A stretch of 7,528 bases of DNA from Acidimicrobiia bacterium (GTDB lineage Bacteria > Actinomycetota > Acidimicrobiia > Spongiisociales > ZC4RG35), in contig JAOUGY010000179.1 of the NCBI GenBank assembly GCA_029865445.1, positions 1-7,528 on the forward strand, in the 5' to 3' direction. Of this stretch, positions 1 to 6,933 are shown in pieces; position 1 is the stretch's first letter, and each line of letters begins with the position of its first letter. The position numbers were made by a program, and so were the translations under genes. The notes under the pieces are model-generated. The model did no database searches and was not told the origin of the DNA. It was given only the letters and a program-made list of their open reading frames with translations.

Positions 1-2399
1 GAGGTCGAGAGGGGTGAGGTCTCGTCGGGTGGTGCCGGGTCTGGCAGCCGGAACAACATCTGTTGAAACGCCTCCACGGCGTCATCGTATGCATCGACGA
101 CGCCCGCTTCCACGGCCCGACGGCGCGGGGATTCGGGGTCGGCAACCGCCTGCCGCAGACCCCCCTGCCATCCTTCCACCCCGAATACGGGGTCGGGTGC
201 TGCGATGCGGTCGGAGCGGTAGCCAACGGAATCGGGCCGGTCTGGGGCTTGGGTGACGTCGGAGACGACCTGGACACTCGTGTGAGTGGCGACCAACTCG
301 TACAGAGGGGAACGTTCGCGCGGCTTCTGGGTCGGTTCTGGGTAGCCATACCAGTGAGCGCCGGTGACCACGAGGCGCTCCTTGGCGCGGGTGGCCGCCA
401 CATATGCGATTCTCCACTCCTGGCTGTCATGTCTCGCCTTGAGCAAAGCGTTCTGAGTGGATTCGGGCATATCGGCGGTCAGTGGGGGAAGGTCCTCCCG
501 ATCCAGGCGATACTCGTAGGGGAGCGATTGGGCCTGGGTGTATGGGTTGTCGTGGGATCCGGTCACGCCGGACGGGAAGTTGCCCTTGTAGGTACCCGGT
601 ACGAACACGACCGGCCATTCGAGGCCTTTGGCCCGGTGGACGGTGAGGAGTGTGACTGCGTCTGCCCCCGCCAGGCGAGCGGTGTCCAGTTCCTCCGCAG
701 GTTCCTCCTCCATCGTCGCGAGATATCCGAGGAAAGAGGACAGCGAGGGCCTTCCTTCGAGCGGGCTCCACTGTTCTGCCAGGTCGAGGAATCGGTAGAG
801 GTTGAGGCGAGCGGACAGGCGGCCGGCAGGGCTCATCGCCTCGACGTTGTGCCATGCCCCTGTGCCATCGAGCACGATCCGGCTCAGCTCGACCAGCGTG
901 AAGCCCTGCGCCGCCACCAGGAAGCGCCGGTACCGGTCGGAGAAGATTCCGAGTTCGATTCTCGCCTCCGGACGCAGCTCATCGAGCTGATCGAGGTGGT
1001 CGACCGCCTCGATGAGGGAAACGCCGAGTTGGAGATCGTCGTCCTCCACCGCCTCCCGCCGTCGGGTCGACGCCCACCTGCCCAAGACCGCCAGATCGGT
1101 CATGCCAAGACGGTGCGAACTCCCCGTGAGTATCCGCGCCAGTGCCGGCCCATCGCCCGGGTCGTCGATCACCCTGAGCCAGGCGTGGAGTTCCACGACC
1201 TCCGGCACGGACAGGAGGCCACCCAGGTTGGCGACTTCGGTGGGGATGTCCCGAGCGGCCAGAGCGTCGCGCACGAGCGCAATGTCTTTGTTCTTGCGGA
1301 AGAGCACGGCCGCGTCACTCCATGCCATCCCTTCCCCATGAAGGTTGTGGATCTCCTCGGCGATCCACTCGGCTTCGGCCACCGCGTCCTCGAACCAGCC
1401 GCATTGAACGGTCCCGGCGGCCGATCCGGCGGCGGCTGTCAGGGGAAGCCGGGGTTCGTCGTCCACCTCGGCGCGGATCGTGTTGGCCACGTCGAGGATC
1501 GTCTGACCCGAGCGGCGATTGAGGGACAGGTGAAGAGTGGGGGCGGACTCGCCCGAGCCGAGCGGGAAGTGACTCGGAAAGCGGCGGAAGTTCCCGAGAG
1601 AGGCTCCGCGCCACTCGTAGATGGTCTGGTCGGGATCGCCGACGGCCGTCACCGGGAATCCATCTCCGAACAGCCCGGTGAGTAGTCGTTGCTGGCCCGG
1701 GTTGGTGTCCTGATACTCGTCGAGGACCACGGCCCGGTAGCGGGCCCGGATTCGCTCGGCGACCCACGGGTGGTCGACGACGAGTGCATGAGCGGCGTAG
1801 ATGAGATCGGCGTAGTCGACGGCCCTCAGCCGGCGCTTCTCCCGGGCGTAGATGCCGATGGCCGACAAGAGATCGCGCCGCTGCGTCCATACCGGGTCGT
1901 TGCCGGCCACGTTCTCGAGATCCTCCGGTGCCACCAGATGGTCGCCCAGCGCCGCAGCGAGCCGCCGGATCCGGTCGATCGTCCCTGACCAGGTGGCGTT
2001 GAGGCGGGGGAGTGGAGTCGACGCAACGATCGTGCTGAGAAGCTGGCGGGTGAAGGTCGGGGTGATGAGGGATGCATCTCGTTCGACTCCCACCAGCGCA
2101 CCGAACTCCGTGAGAACGTGGGATGCGAATCCGTGATAGGTGTGAACCTCGACCTGTCGGCCCTGTTCGACGGCATCACCGAGAACCGACCGGACTCGAT
2201 CGGCCAGCTCCTCTGCCGCCTTGTTGGTGAAGGTGAGTCCGAGCACCTGTTCCGGTTCGAAGCCGTGTTCCTGGATCAGGAAGGCAATGCGATGGGCGAC
2301 GGTGGTGGTCTTGCCCGTTCCGGCTCCCGCCGAGACGCGCAGCGGAGCGAGCGGCGCGCCGATGACCCGGGCTTGCTCGTCGGATGGCCGGAAGTTCAT
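1..2399 (-). CDS. UvrD/PcrA-like superfamily 1 DNA helicase, AdnB-like (C-terminus beyond window)
   Basis: This is a 3'-to-5' ATP-dependent DNA translocase of superfamily 1A, expected to be the second motor subunit of an AdnAB-type end-resection machine. I translated it base by base: 799 codons are open from the ATG at 2399 to the window edge. Visible motifs are motif Q (Q9), Walker A AGAGTGKTTT (K30), Ia LTFTNKAAEEL (about 55-65), HTYHGFA (86-92), motif II LDEYQDTN (D227, E228), III GDPDQTIYEWRGA (254-266), IV LNRRS (293-297), V LLTVHRAKGLEWPVVFV (584-600) and VI VAATRAKERL (R671). All are intact, so the motor should be active. The ATG overlaps the upstream stop codon (ATGA, 2399-2396), and a strong AAGGAGG ribosome site lies 10 nt upstream (2416-2410). 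The last visible residues, PLSTS, resemble the start of a RecB-type nuclease domain (compare LSPSR and MSPSQ in the two sister genes). I therefore infer about 250-300 more residues carrying a nuclease. A plain PcrA-like helicase with a long tail is the alternative. Confidence 0.93.
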   Translation of the reverse strand, partial: MNFRPSDEQARVIGAPLAPLRVSAGAGTGKTTTVAHRIAFLIQEHGFEPEQVLGLTFTNKAAEELADRVRSVLGDAVEQGRQVEVHTYHGFASHVLTEFGALVGVERDASLITPTFTRQLLSTIVASTPLPRLNATWSGTIDRIRRLAAALGDHLVAPEDLENVAGNDPVWTQRRDLLSAIGIYAREKRRLRAVDYADLIYAAHALVVDHPWVAERIRARYRAVVLDEYQDTNPGQQRLLTGLFGDGFPVTAVGDPDQTIYEWRGASLGNFRRFPSHFPLGSGESAPTLHLSLNRRSGQTILDVANTIRAEVDDEPRLPLTAAAGSAAGTVQCGWFEDAVAEAEWIAEEIHNLHGEGMAWSDAAVLFRKNKDIALVRDALAARDIPTEVANLGGLLSVPEVVELHAWLRVIDDPGDGPALARILTGSSHRLGMTDLAVLGRWASTRRREAVEDDDLQLGVSLIEAVDHLDQLDELRPEARIELGIFSDRYRRFLVAAQGFTLVELSRIVLDGTGAWHNVEAMSPAGRLSARLNLYRFLDLAEQWSPLEGRPSLSSFLGYLATMEEEPAEELDTARLAGADAVTLLTVHRAKGLEWPVVFVPGTYKGNFPSGVTGSHDNPYTQAQSLPYEYRLDREDLPPLTADMPESTQNALLKARHDSQEWRIAYVAATRAKERLVVTGAHWYGYPEPTQKPRERSPLYELVATHTSVQVVSDVTQAPDRPDSVGYRSDRIAAPDPVFGVEGWQGGLRQAVADPESPRRRAVEAGVVDAYDDAVEAFQQMLFRLPDPAPPDETSPLST

Positions 2400-5392
2400 T
2401 CGACGAATGCCTCCTTCCCATCCGGCCATCGGTCGCACACCAGCCGAACCGGGCATCGTCCGCAGTGGCCGCCGACCCGTGGTGTCCAGCGCTCGGCGCG
2501 GATCCCGTCCGCCGCCTCGGTCATCCGGATTCGGATCTCGTCGAGGTTGTTTGGGTCGAGTGAGCGGCGCCACGCCTTGGCGCCGGTGAGGGGGTACCAG
2601 AGTTCGGCCGTGGTCGGCGTGCCGTGAGCGGTGACTACCGGATCTTCCCGGGCGGCCATGAGATAGAACCCGAGCTGAAGCGACCGCTGGGCTTCCTTGA
2701 TGGCCATTGCAGTCTTCCCGCTCTTGTAGTCGACGATACGGAGCGACCCGTCGGCACACCGCTCGATGCGGTCGGCCCTGCCGGTCCACACGACGCCGTC
2801 GACCTCGAGTGATAGCGGGTGTTCCACGAGCACCGGTTCGACCGAGTCGGTGGGCCACTCCCCATAGAGCCGTTCGAACAACTCCGCAGCGCGCGCCTTC
2901 CAGGCAAGTGCCAGAACCGGAGTCTCGAAACCGGCGTCCTCGATCGCCCGGTCCAGCTCTTCGAGCGCGTCGGACAGCACAGCGGGACCCATTCCCGCGA
3001 TGGCGCGGCGATCCACCCGTTCGAGCACGGCGTGGACGAGGGTTCCGAACGTCAAGTACACGGAGGTCGATTCCACGATCCGGACCCGCCGCTCGTAGGC
3101 GTACCGGCGCGGGCACAGGTCGTATGCCTCGGCCTGGCTGGGCGACATACGGATCGGGGGGACCACGATCCCGTGGTCGGGCCCCGGTTCCGCCACCCCG
3201 GCGAACCGCGACGCATGCCAGGGATTGTCGTTGGCCCCGAGAACTGTGGCGGCGGCCAGCCTTCGCGCTCCAGACGCGGTGGGTTCGTTCAAGACCCGTC
3301 GAAGCAGTGTCTCGACTTCGAGCACCGTGACCGGCGCCTCCCCACGATCGGGAGGAGGGGACAGCTCGCCGGCACCGGACACGCCGGCGGCGGCGAGAAG
3401 AAATCGGCTCGGTCGCTCGCCGCTGTCGTCGATGCCGGCCGCCGTGGTGGTCCAGATCACCCGACGACTGGCTCTGGTCATGGCTGTGTAGGCGAGGCGC
3501 ATTTCTTCCTGGAGTCGGAAGGTCACCTGGTCGGAGTGGCCGGCGAGCAGGTGCGGTTGCAGCAAGGCCCGAGAGCGACGGGTATCGGGGAACACCGCCT
3601 CGCTGGCGTCGGCGAGGAACACGACGTCGAACTCGAGACCCTTCGCCTGGTGGAGCGTGGTCAGGACGATTCGCCCCCTGCCCTGGTGGAGTGACAGCAG
3701 CGGGGTGGCTTCGAAGTCGTCGGCGTCGACGAGGCGCAGGTAGTCGAGGAGGGTCAGAGCCGGGTCGCGCTCGGCCTGGCGCGCCAGCGCTTGGGCGAAT
3801 GACGCAAGGGCGGCCCGGTTCTCGGCGTGTTCGTCGGCGAGCGCGATCGTCTTGAATGCCTCGACCTCGGTCCATGCCTTCCAGAATCCGTCGGCAGCGG
3901 TGAGGGACGTGGCCCAATCCGGATTCTCCAGGAGCGCCGACACGCCTCGACCGCCCTCGAGTTCGCTCTCCAACACGGCATGCCAGGGGGCGGCGGTGCG
4001 CCGTCGGACCCGAAGGAGCGCACGTTCCGTCATCACGGGGAGTCCGAACAGGGGACCGAGGAGGACGCGGCGCATGGCTCGGTCGAGTTCTTCGGTGACA
4101 CCCGGAAGCTCGTGGATGGCAGAGAGGGCGGCGACGCGGGTGAGGTCGAGGACCGCCCGTACCCCCGGATGGTCGACGAGACGGGTGTCAGGTTTGTCGT
4201 GCGGGAGGCGTCTGCGTTCCATTGCCCGCGACAGTTCCGGCAGGAGCCGACGCTTCGACCTGACGAGGACCGCTATCGAGTCGGGTGAGAGCCGCTCTTC
4301 GACGATGAGTCGTTCGACCTCCTTGGCGATCCACTCCGCCTCCGCGGATTGCTGGTCGAAGACGTACGCCTCGACCCGTCCGGCGTGCTCGGCCGGGACC
4401 ACCGGTCCGGCAGCGCCGGGGAGGGCGCCGCCGCTCGTGATGCGAAGGGCGGCCTCCATGATCTCGGCCGGGACTCTGTACGAGTTCTCCAGCACCAATC
4501 GACGAACGGGCCGTTCGGGAGTGCCGAATTGGTCCGCGAATGTCGCCATGTTGGCCAGTTCTGCTCCTCGGAACGAGTAGATCGACTGGTACGGATCACC
4601 GGCGACGGTGATGTTGCGATGCTCGGCCGTGAGGAGGTCGAGGAGTCTGGCCTGAGCCGGGGACGTGTCCTGGTATTCGTCGACGAGAACGAACAGGTAT
4701 TGGCGGCCGACCGCCTCGCCGACGTTGGGCTGACGTAGGCAGTCGATAGCCGCGGCGAGCAATGTCCCGTAGTCGATCCTCTCGATTTCCACGAGGTGTC
4801 TCGAGTATCGATCGAGGAACGATGGGAGCGCCCTCCAGTCGGACCGGGCTCTGGCGAGTTCGCTCAGCCCATTGGCGTCGATCATTCGCTCCCGGCATCG
4901 CAAGATGAAGTCGGCGACCTCCTCGGCGAATGTCGGCGACGATAGAATCGCCCGCAGATTGTGGGGCCAGGCGTCGGGATCTTCGGTCGCCAGTAGCTCG
5001 GACACCACCCTGATCTGTTCAGGTCCGGTGAGGAGCGTTGCCACGGACCCGTGGGCCTCCAACAGGCGGTGGGCGAAAGAGTGGAATGTGGACACGTCGA
5101 CGCCCGACGCCACTGGTCCCAGGCCGCCGGCGATGCGGGCGGCGAGGTCGGCACCCGCCCGCCGGCTGAACGTGAGGACGGCTATCTCATGGGGGGTGGC
5201 GTGGCCGCCACGCACCAGTTCTATCGCGCGTTTCACCAGGAACTCCGTCTTGCCTGTCCCGGGGCCGGCGACCACGAGCTGGGGTCCGGTGACATCGGCA
5301 ACGGCTACTGCGAAGTCGTCGGGGCCGATTCTCTCCTCCACCACATCGACGTTAGGTGGATCAGGCGGCGAAGCCCGTCCCGGCACTCTCAC
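2396..5392 (-). CDS. UvrD-type helicase fused to PD-(D/E)XK nuclease, AdnA-like (998 aa)
   Basis: This is a helicase-nuclease for processing DNA double-strand ends, with the domain order and length of mycobacterial AdnA. Helicase motifs: Walker A GPGTGKTE (43-50, K48), Ia LTFSRRAGADL (73-83), TFHSF (102-106), II VDEYQDTSPAQ (237-247), III AGDPYQSIYSFRGA (264-277), IV NSYRVP (303-308), V LTTLHQAKGLEFDVVFL (577-593) and VI RLAYTAMTRASRRV (632-645). The nuclease domain (about 748-990) shows MSPSQ...C760P, H787, GRADRIE (D874), VDYKSG (D888, K890), Q906-x3-Y910, and C977-x2-C980-x5-C986. With C760 this is the four-cysteine pattern that holds a 4Fe-4S cluster in AddB and Cas4. No key residue appears missing. 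The start is GTG at 5392, chosen for the GAGGG ribosome site 5 nt upstream (5402-5398). GTG codons at 5344 and 5341 are alternatives. The stop overlaps the next gene's ATG, which suggests coupled, balanced synthesis of the two motor subunits. Its RecBCD-like role is inferred from the AdnAB family. Confidence 0.93.
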   Translation of the reverse strand: MRVPGRASPPDPPNVDVVEERIGPDDFAVAVADVTGPQLVVAGPGTGKTEFLVKRAIELVRGGHATPHEIAVLTFSRRAGADLAARIAGGLGPVASGVDVSTFHSFAHRLLEAHGSVATLLTGPEQIRVVSELLATEDPDAWPHNLRAILSSPTFAEEVADFILRCRERMIDANGLSELARARSDWRALPSFLDRYSRHLVEIERIDYGTLLAAAIDCLRQPNVGEAVGRQYLFVLVDEYQDTSPAQARLLDLLTAEHRNITVAGDPYQSIYSFRGAELANMATFADQFGTPERPVRRLVLENSYRVPAEIMEAALRITSGGALPGAAGPVVPAEHAGRVEAYVFDQQSAEAEWIAKEVERLIVEERLSPDSIAVLVRSKRRLLPELSRAMERRRLPHDKPDTRLVDHPGVRAVLDLTRVAALSAIHELPGVTEELDRAMRRVLLGPLFGLPVMTERALLRVRRRTAAPWHAVLESELEGGRGVSALLENPDWATSLTAADGFWKAWTEVEAFKTIALADEHAENRAALASFAQALARQAERDPALTLLDYLRLVDADDFEATPLLSLHQGRGRIVLTTLHQAKGLEFDVVFLADASEAVFPDTRRSRALLQPHLLAGHSDQVTFRLQEEMRLAYTAMTRASRRVIWTTTAAGIDDSGERPSRFLLAAAGVSGAGELSPPPDRGEAPVTVLEVETLLRRVLNEPTASGARRLAAATVLGANDNPWHASRFAGVAEPGPDHGIVVPPIRMSPSQAEAYDLCPRRYAYERRVRIVESTSVYLTFGTLVHAVLERVDRRAIAGMGPAVLSDALEELDRAIEDAGFETPVLALAWKARAAELFERLYGEWPTDSVEPVLVEHPLSLEVDGVVWTGRADRIERCADGSLRIVDYKSGKTAMAIKEAQRSLQLGFYLMAAREDPVVTAHGTPTTAELWYPLTGAKAWRRSLDPNNLDEIRIRMTEAADGIRAERWTPRVGGHCGRCPVRLVCDRWPDGKEAFVE

Positions 5393-5558
5393 AAGTTCCC
5401 TCGCATACGATCGTGAAGCCGATTCCTTCCTCGATCATCACGTCGAACGCGGTTTGGAAGGGATCTCGAATGATGTCGTTTTCCATGGCCCGAAGGTACT
5501 GGGAGGGTGTGACAGATTCCGCTCAGGCCACGGCCTTCGTCGCGAGCTGTGCCATCAT
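5361..5558 (-). CDS. small coupled reading frame with one in-frame TGA, unknown function
   Basis: I do not recognise this product. ATG at 5558 overlaps the TGA stop of the upstream nuclease gene as ATGA and has an AGGA ribosome site 7 nt upstream (5569-5566). The frame reads MMAQLATKAVA, then TGA (5525-5523), then continues open for 53 residues to a TGA at 5363-5361. The continuation contains VTPSQYLRAMENDIIRDPF and a C-x3-C pair near the end (residues 52 and 56). Its make-up (acidic, Ile/Phe-containing, not the Arg/Pro/Ser mix of shadow frames) looks like real protein. An internal ATG at 5486-5484 would give a 41-residue product, but I see no good ribosome site for it. The last 32 bases overlap the start of the helicase-nuclease gene. 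Options are a gene broken by a point mutation or sequencing error, recoding of the UGA, two separate tiny frames, or a chance frame. A 71-codon plus-strand frame at 5356-5571 shares the same wobble positions, so antisense shadowing cannot be excluded. Confidence 0.4.
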
Positions 5559-6328
5559 CCCGCTTTCCTGACCTCGACGAATGCCGGGCACACATCCTGG
5601 AACGAGCACCAGTCGCACAGACGGCCAGGCTTTGGCGGAAACTGGTCGCGCTCGATGGCGCGTTCGATCGTCGACCACAGCGCCTGGAGCTGACGTTCGA
5701 TCCCGTCGAGATGACGTTCTTCGATCTCCAGGCGATACAGGGTTGGTCCGTTGAGGTACAACAAACGGACCTCGGCCGGCGTCTCGCCGGTGCGTCGGCG
5801 GATCAGCAGTGCGTAGATCTTGAGGGCGAAGAAGGCGGGGAGCGCGAAGCGTTCCGGCGGGGCGGTCCCGGTCTTGTAGTCGGTGATCACGAGGCGTCCA
5901 TCCGGCCGGCGATCGATGCGGTCGAGAATCCCCCGGATGGTCATCCCATCGAGCTCTTCGAGCATGTCGAGTTCGCGATCGAGGGGCTCGACCTCGGCAG
6001 GACGCTCAACTGCAAAGTAATTGGCCAGCAACTCGAGGCTCTTGAGACCCCAGGAGCGTTCCTCTTCGAGATTGCCGAACAGATCCTGGTACTCCTCGGT
6101 GTTCCGCAATTCGGTCCACGCCGCTCGGAACAGCTCGTAGAGACGGTCCGGAGTGCGGTCGTCGCTCGGGAGGTCGTACAGACGTTGCAGAGCGAGATGG
6201 GCGGTGGTCCCACGCGCCTGATGGATCGTCACCGGCTCTTCGAGACGGTCGATAGACCGGAACTTGAACAATTGGGGGCACAGCTTGAAGTCGCTCGCTC
6301 GACTCGGTGAAAGGGTCTGCAGCGTCAT
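5555..6328 (-). CDS. standalone RecB/Cas4-type PD-(D/E)XK exonuclease (257 aa)
   Basis: This is a single-domain nuclease of the RecB C-terminal family, predicted to be a metal-dependent DNA exonuclease acting in repair in the cytoplasm. It opens with LSPSRASDFKLCP (C17), followed by H44 in GTTAHLAL, GILDRIDRR (D136), VITDYKTG (D150, K152), and a C-terminal LCDWCSFQDVCPAF (C238, C241, C247). C17 plus the C-x2-C-x5-C is the usual 4Fe-4S arrangement of AddB and Cas4. The C-terminal third resembles the actinobacterial Rv2119-type exonuclease family. One oddity: the Q-x3-Y motif reads A168-L-K-I-Y172, so the usual glutamine is alanine. The length is normal for the family. The ATG at 6328 lies 6 nt after a -10 box, which fits a leaderless transcript, and no other start is needed. 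It is the first gene of the operon. Lying upstream of the two helicase genes, it may supply an extra nuclease to that complex or act on its products. Confidence 0.9.
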   Translation of the reverse strand: MTLQTLSPSRASDFKLCPQLFKFRSIDRLEEPVTIHQARGTTAHLALQRLYDLPSDDRTPDRLYELFRAAWTELRNTEEYQDLFGNLEEERSWGLKSLELLANYFAVERPAEVEPLDRELDMLEELDGMTIRGILDRIDRRPDGRLVITDYKTGTAPPERFALPAFFALKIYALLIRRRTGETPAEVRLLYLNGPTLYRLEIEERHLDGIERQLQALWSTIERAIERDQFPPKPGRLCDWCSFQDVCPAFVEVRKAG

Positions 6329-6340
6329 GCGGGCACTATA
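6329..6340 (-). promoter_or_regulatory. -10 box for a leaderless operon transcript
   Basis: On the minus strand the sequence reads TATAGT (6340-6335), then GCCCGC, then the ATG of the nuclease gene. A -10 box placed 6 nt before a start codon puts transcription initiation at the A of the ATG. This TAnnnT-N6-ATG layout is typical of leaderless mRNAs in actinobacteria. No good -35 box is present; the best partial matches (for example TGACAA, 19 bp upstream) fall inside the adjacent inverted repeat. There is also no Shine-Dalgarno sequence, as expected for a leaderless start. Confidence 0.5.
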
Positions 6341-6348
6341 CGACAGCC

Positions 6349-6368
6349 GAATGACAGATTTGTCATTC
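6349..6368. promoter_or_regulatory. perfect 8-bp inverted repeat, possible operator
   Basis: GAATGACA and TGTCATTC flank the 4-base spacer GATT, a perfect dyad of 20 bp. It covers the -35 position of the minus-strand operon promoter, where a dimeric repressor would block RNA polymerase. It lacks a T-run on either side, so it does not look like an intrinsic terminator. I do not recognise it as a known LexA box. The regulator is not in the window. Confidence 0.5.
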
Positions 6369-6397
6369 AGGGCCCCAATCGCCTCGCAGCAGGCCCG

Positions 6398-6443
6398 AAT
6401 CCGGAGTCGCGAAACTTGTCCAGGGTGTCGCGAAATCCGGATT
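6398..6443. repeat. inverted repeat enclosing two 9-bp direct repeats
   Basis: AATCCGGA (6398-6405) is perfectly complementary to TCCGGATT (6436-6443). Inside lie two copies of GTCGCGAAA, at 6406-6414 and 6427-6435, spaced exactly 21 bp apart. That spacing is two helical turns and would suit a pair of protein sites on one DNA face. The element lies between the operon promoter and the start of the structured RNA region. Its role is unknown. Confidence 0.5.
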
Positions 6444-6453
6444 GCCGATTCGC

Positions 6454-6483
6454 TTGACGGGAGGTCACCCGGTGCCGTAGGTT
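6454..6483 (+). promoter_or_regulatory. candidate promoter for the structured RNA
   Basis: TTGACG (6454-6459, five of six matches to the -35 consensus) is followed after 18 bp by TAGGTT (6478-6483, a TAnnnT -10 box). Initiation would fall near 6490, at the first hairpin of the RNA candidate (6485-6522). Chance matches to such short boxes are common, so the positional agreement is suggestive only. Confidence 0.33.
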
Positions 6484-6484
6484 C

Positions 6485-6522
6485 TCGGTATCGGATCGAA
6501 GGCGACTTCGGACCGATGTCGA
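6485..6522 (+). other. RNA hairpin with GCGA tetraloop
   Basis: TCGGTATCGG (6485-6494) pairs with CCGATGTCGA (6513-6522), including two wobble pairs. After a small 2x2 internal loop, CGAAG/CTTCG closes a GCGA (GNRA) loop at 6502-6505. The outer five pairs compete with the next hairpin, which also uses 6518-6522, so the two may be alternative or trimmed forms. Confidence 0.65.
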
Positions 6523-6545
6523 AAGGCCCGAGAGGGCACTTCGAC
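6518..6545 (+). other. RNA hairpin with GAGA tetraloop
   Basis: GTCGAA (6518-6523) pairs perfectly with TTCGAC (6540-6545). A 2x2 internal loop separates this from GCCC/GGGC, which closes a GAGA (GNRA) loop at 6530-6533. GNRA loops often dock into helices elsewhere in large RNAs. Confidence 0.65.
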
Positions 6546-6555
6546 CGCCGGAAGG

Positions 6556-6579
6556 GGACTGGGCCTCGGCCCGGAGTCC
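6556..6579 (+). other. RNA hairpin with two-base bulge
   Basis: GGACT (6556-6560) pairs with AGTCC (6575-6579). It continues as GGGC/GCCC around a CTCG loop (6565-6568), with GG at 6573-6574 left as a 3' bulge. Confidence 0.6.
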
Positions 6580-6590
6580 GGATGGCAGGA

Positions 6591-6634
6591 AGCCCCGAGA
6601 GGGTGGCAACTTCGGTAGCTGCTTTCTCGGGGTT
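6591..6634 (+). other. 20-pair RNA hairpin capped by UUCG
   Basis: Bases 6591-6610 pair in register with 6615-6634 around a C(UUCG)G loop. The only interruption is an A-A mismatch (6608/6617). The base half contains a perfect CCCCGAGA/TCTCGGGG helix. Five pairs are G-U (6592/6633, 6601/6624, 6602/6623, 6604/6621, 6605/6620). On the opposite strand these would be A-C mismatches, so this hairpin fixes the plus strand as the RNA. Confidence 0.8.
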
Positions 6635-6703
6635 TTCCGCGTCTCGGGCTTGTTGCGAGTTGCCGGTTGTCCCCCGAAGCGGAGCGAGGGGGGAAGGTTC
6701 CTG

Positions 6704-6718
6704 CCGGCCGGAGGCCGG
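6704..6718 (+). other. GC-rich RNA hairpin beside the long-range stem
   Basis: CCGGCC (6704-6709) pairs with GGCCGG (6713-6718) around a GGA triloop. Its 3' strand abuts, and by two bases overlaps, the long stem that starts at 6717, so the two helices could stack end to end. Confidence 0.5.
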
Positions 6719-6864
6719 GAGGTAGGGGGCTTCTCAACGCGGGAGTCGGGTGTCTTGTGTGCCAGGTCCCGTGGGAGAGCGCCGTTGCGAGTCTCCCAGT
6801 GCCGGCACAGTCCAGTAGTCCACCTCACACGGTGATCGCGCGTTGAGCGTTCCCCCTACCTCCC
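6717..6864 (+). other. long-range RNA stem (13 + 9 pairs) enclosing a subdomain
   Basis: GGGAGGTAGGGGG (6717-6729) is perfectly complementary to CCCCCTACCTCCC (6852-6864). After a small internal loop (3 x 4 bases), CTCAACGCG (6733-6741) pairs perfectly with CGCGTTGAG (6839-6847). The enclosed 97 bases carry their own nested helices: TGTGCC/GGCACA (6758-6763 with 6804-6809) around TGGGAGA/TCTCCCA (6772-6778 with 6792-6798). Twenty-two uninterrupted complementary pairs at about 100 bases distance are very unlikely by chance. Confidence 0.8.
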
Positions 6865-6933
6865 AGCTCCCTTTGGTCGCTGGCAGGGACCTTCCACGTG
6901 GGGGACAGACTCTGGCGCACAGCGCCCGGTGGT

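Noticed and set aside
63..1685. A 540-codon open frame on the plus strand.
   Set aside because: It lies wholly opposite the second helicase gene, whose minus-strand frame shows all superfamily 1 motifs in order. Long antisense frames are expected in high-GC coding DNA.
2819..3694. A 291-codon plus-strand frame, and others at 3827-4580 and 4872-5693.
   Set aside because: They are antisense to the helicase-nuclease gene and their products show no recognisable motifs.
5523..5525. The in-frame TGA as a selenocysteine codon.
   Set aside because: I see no convincing SECIS-like hairpin just downstream and no selenoprotein family resemblance. TGA also serves as a normal stop in the neighbouring genes.
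5356..5571. A 71-codon plus-strand frame between the nuclease and helicase genes.
   Set aside because: It has a weak GTG start, no clear ribosome site and runs against the operon. The opposite frame has an ATGA overlap and a good ribosome site. I could not exclude it fully because both frames share wobble positions.
6349..6368. The inverted repeat as an intrinsic terminator.
   Set aside because: The stem is AT-containing, has no T-run after it on either strand, and sits in a promoter region between divergent units.
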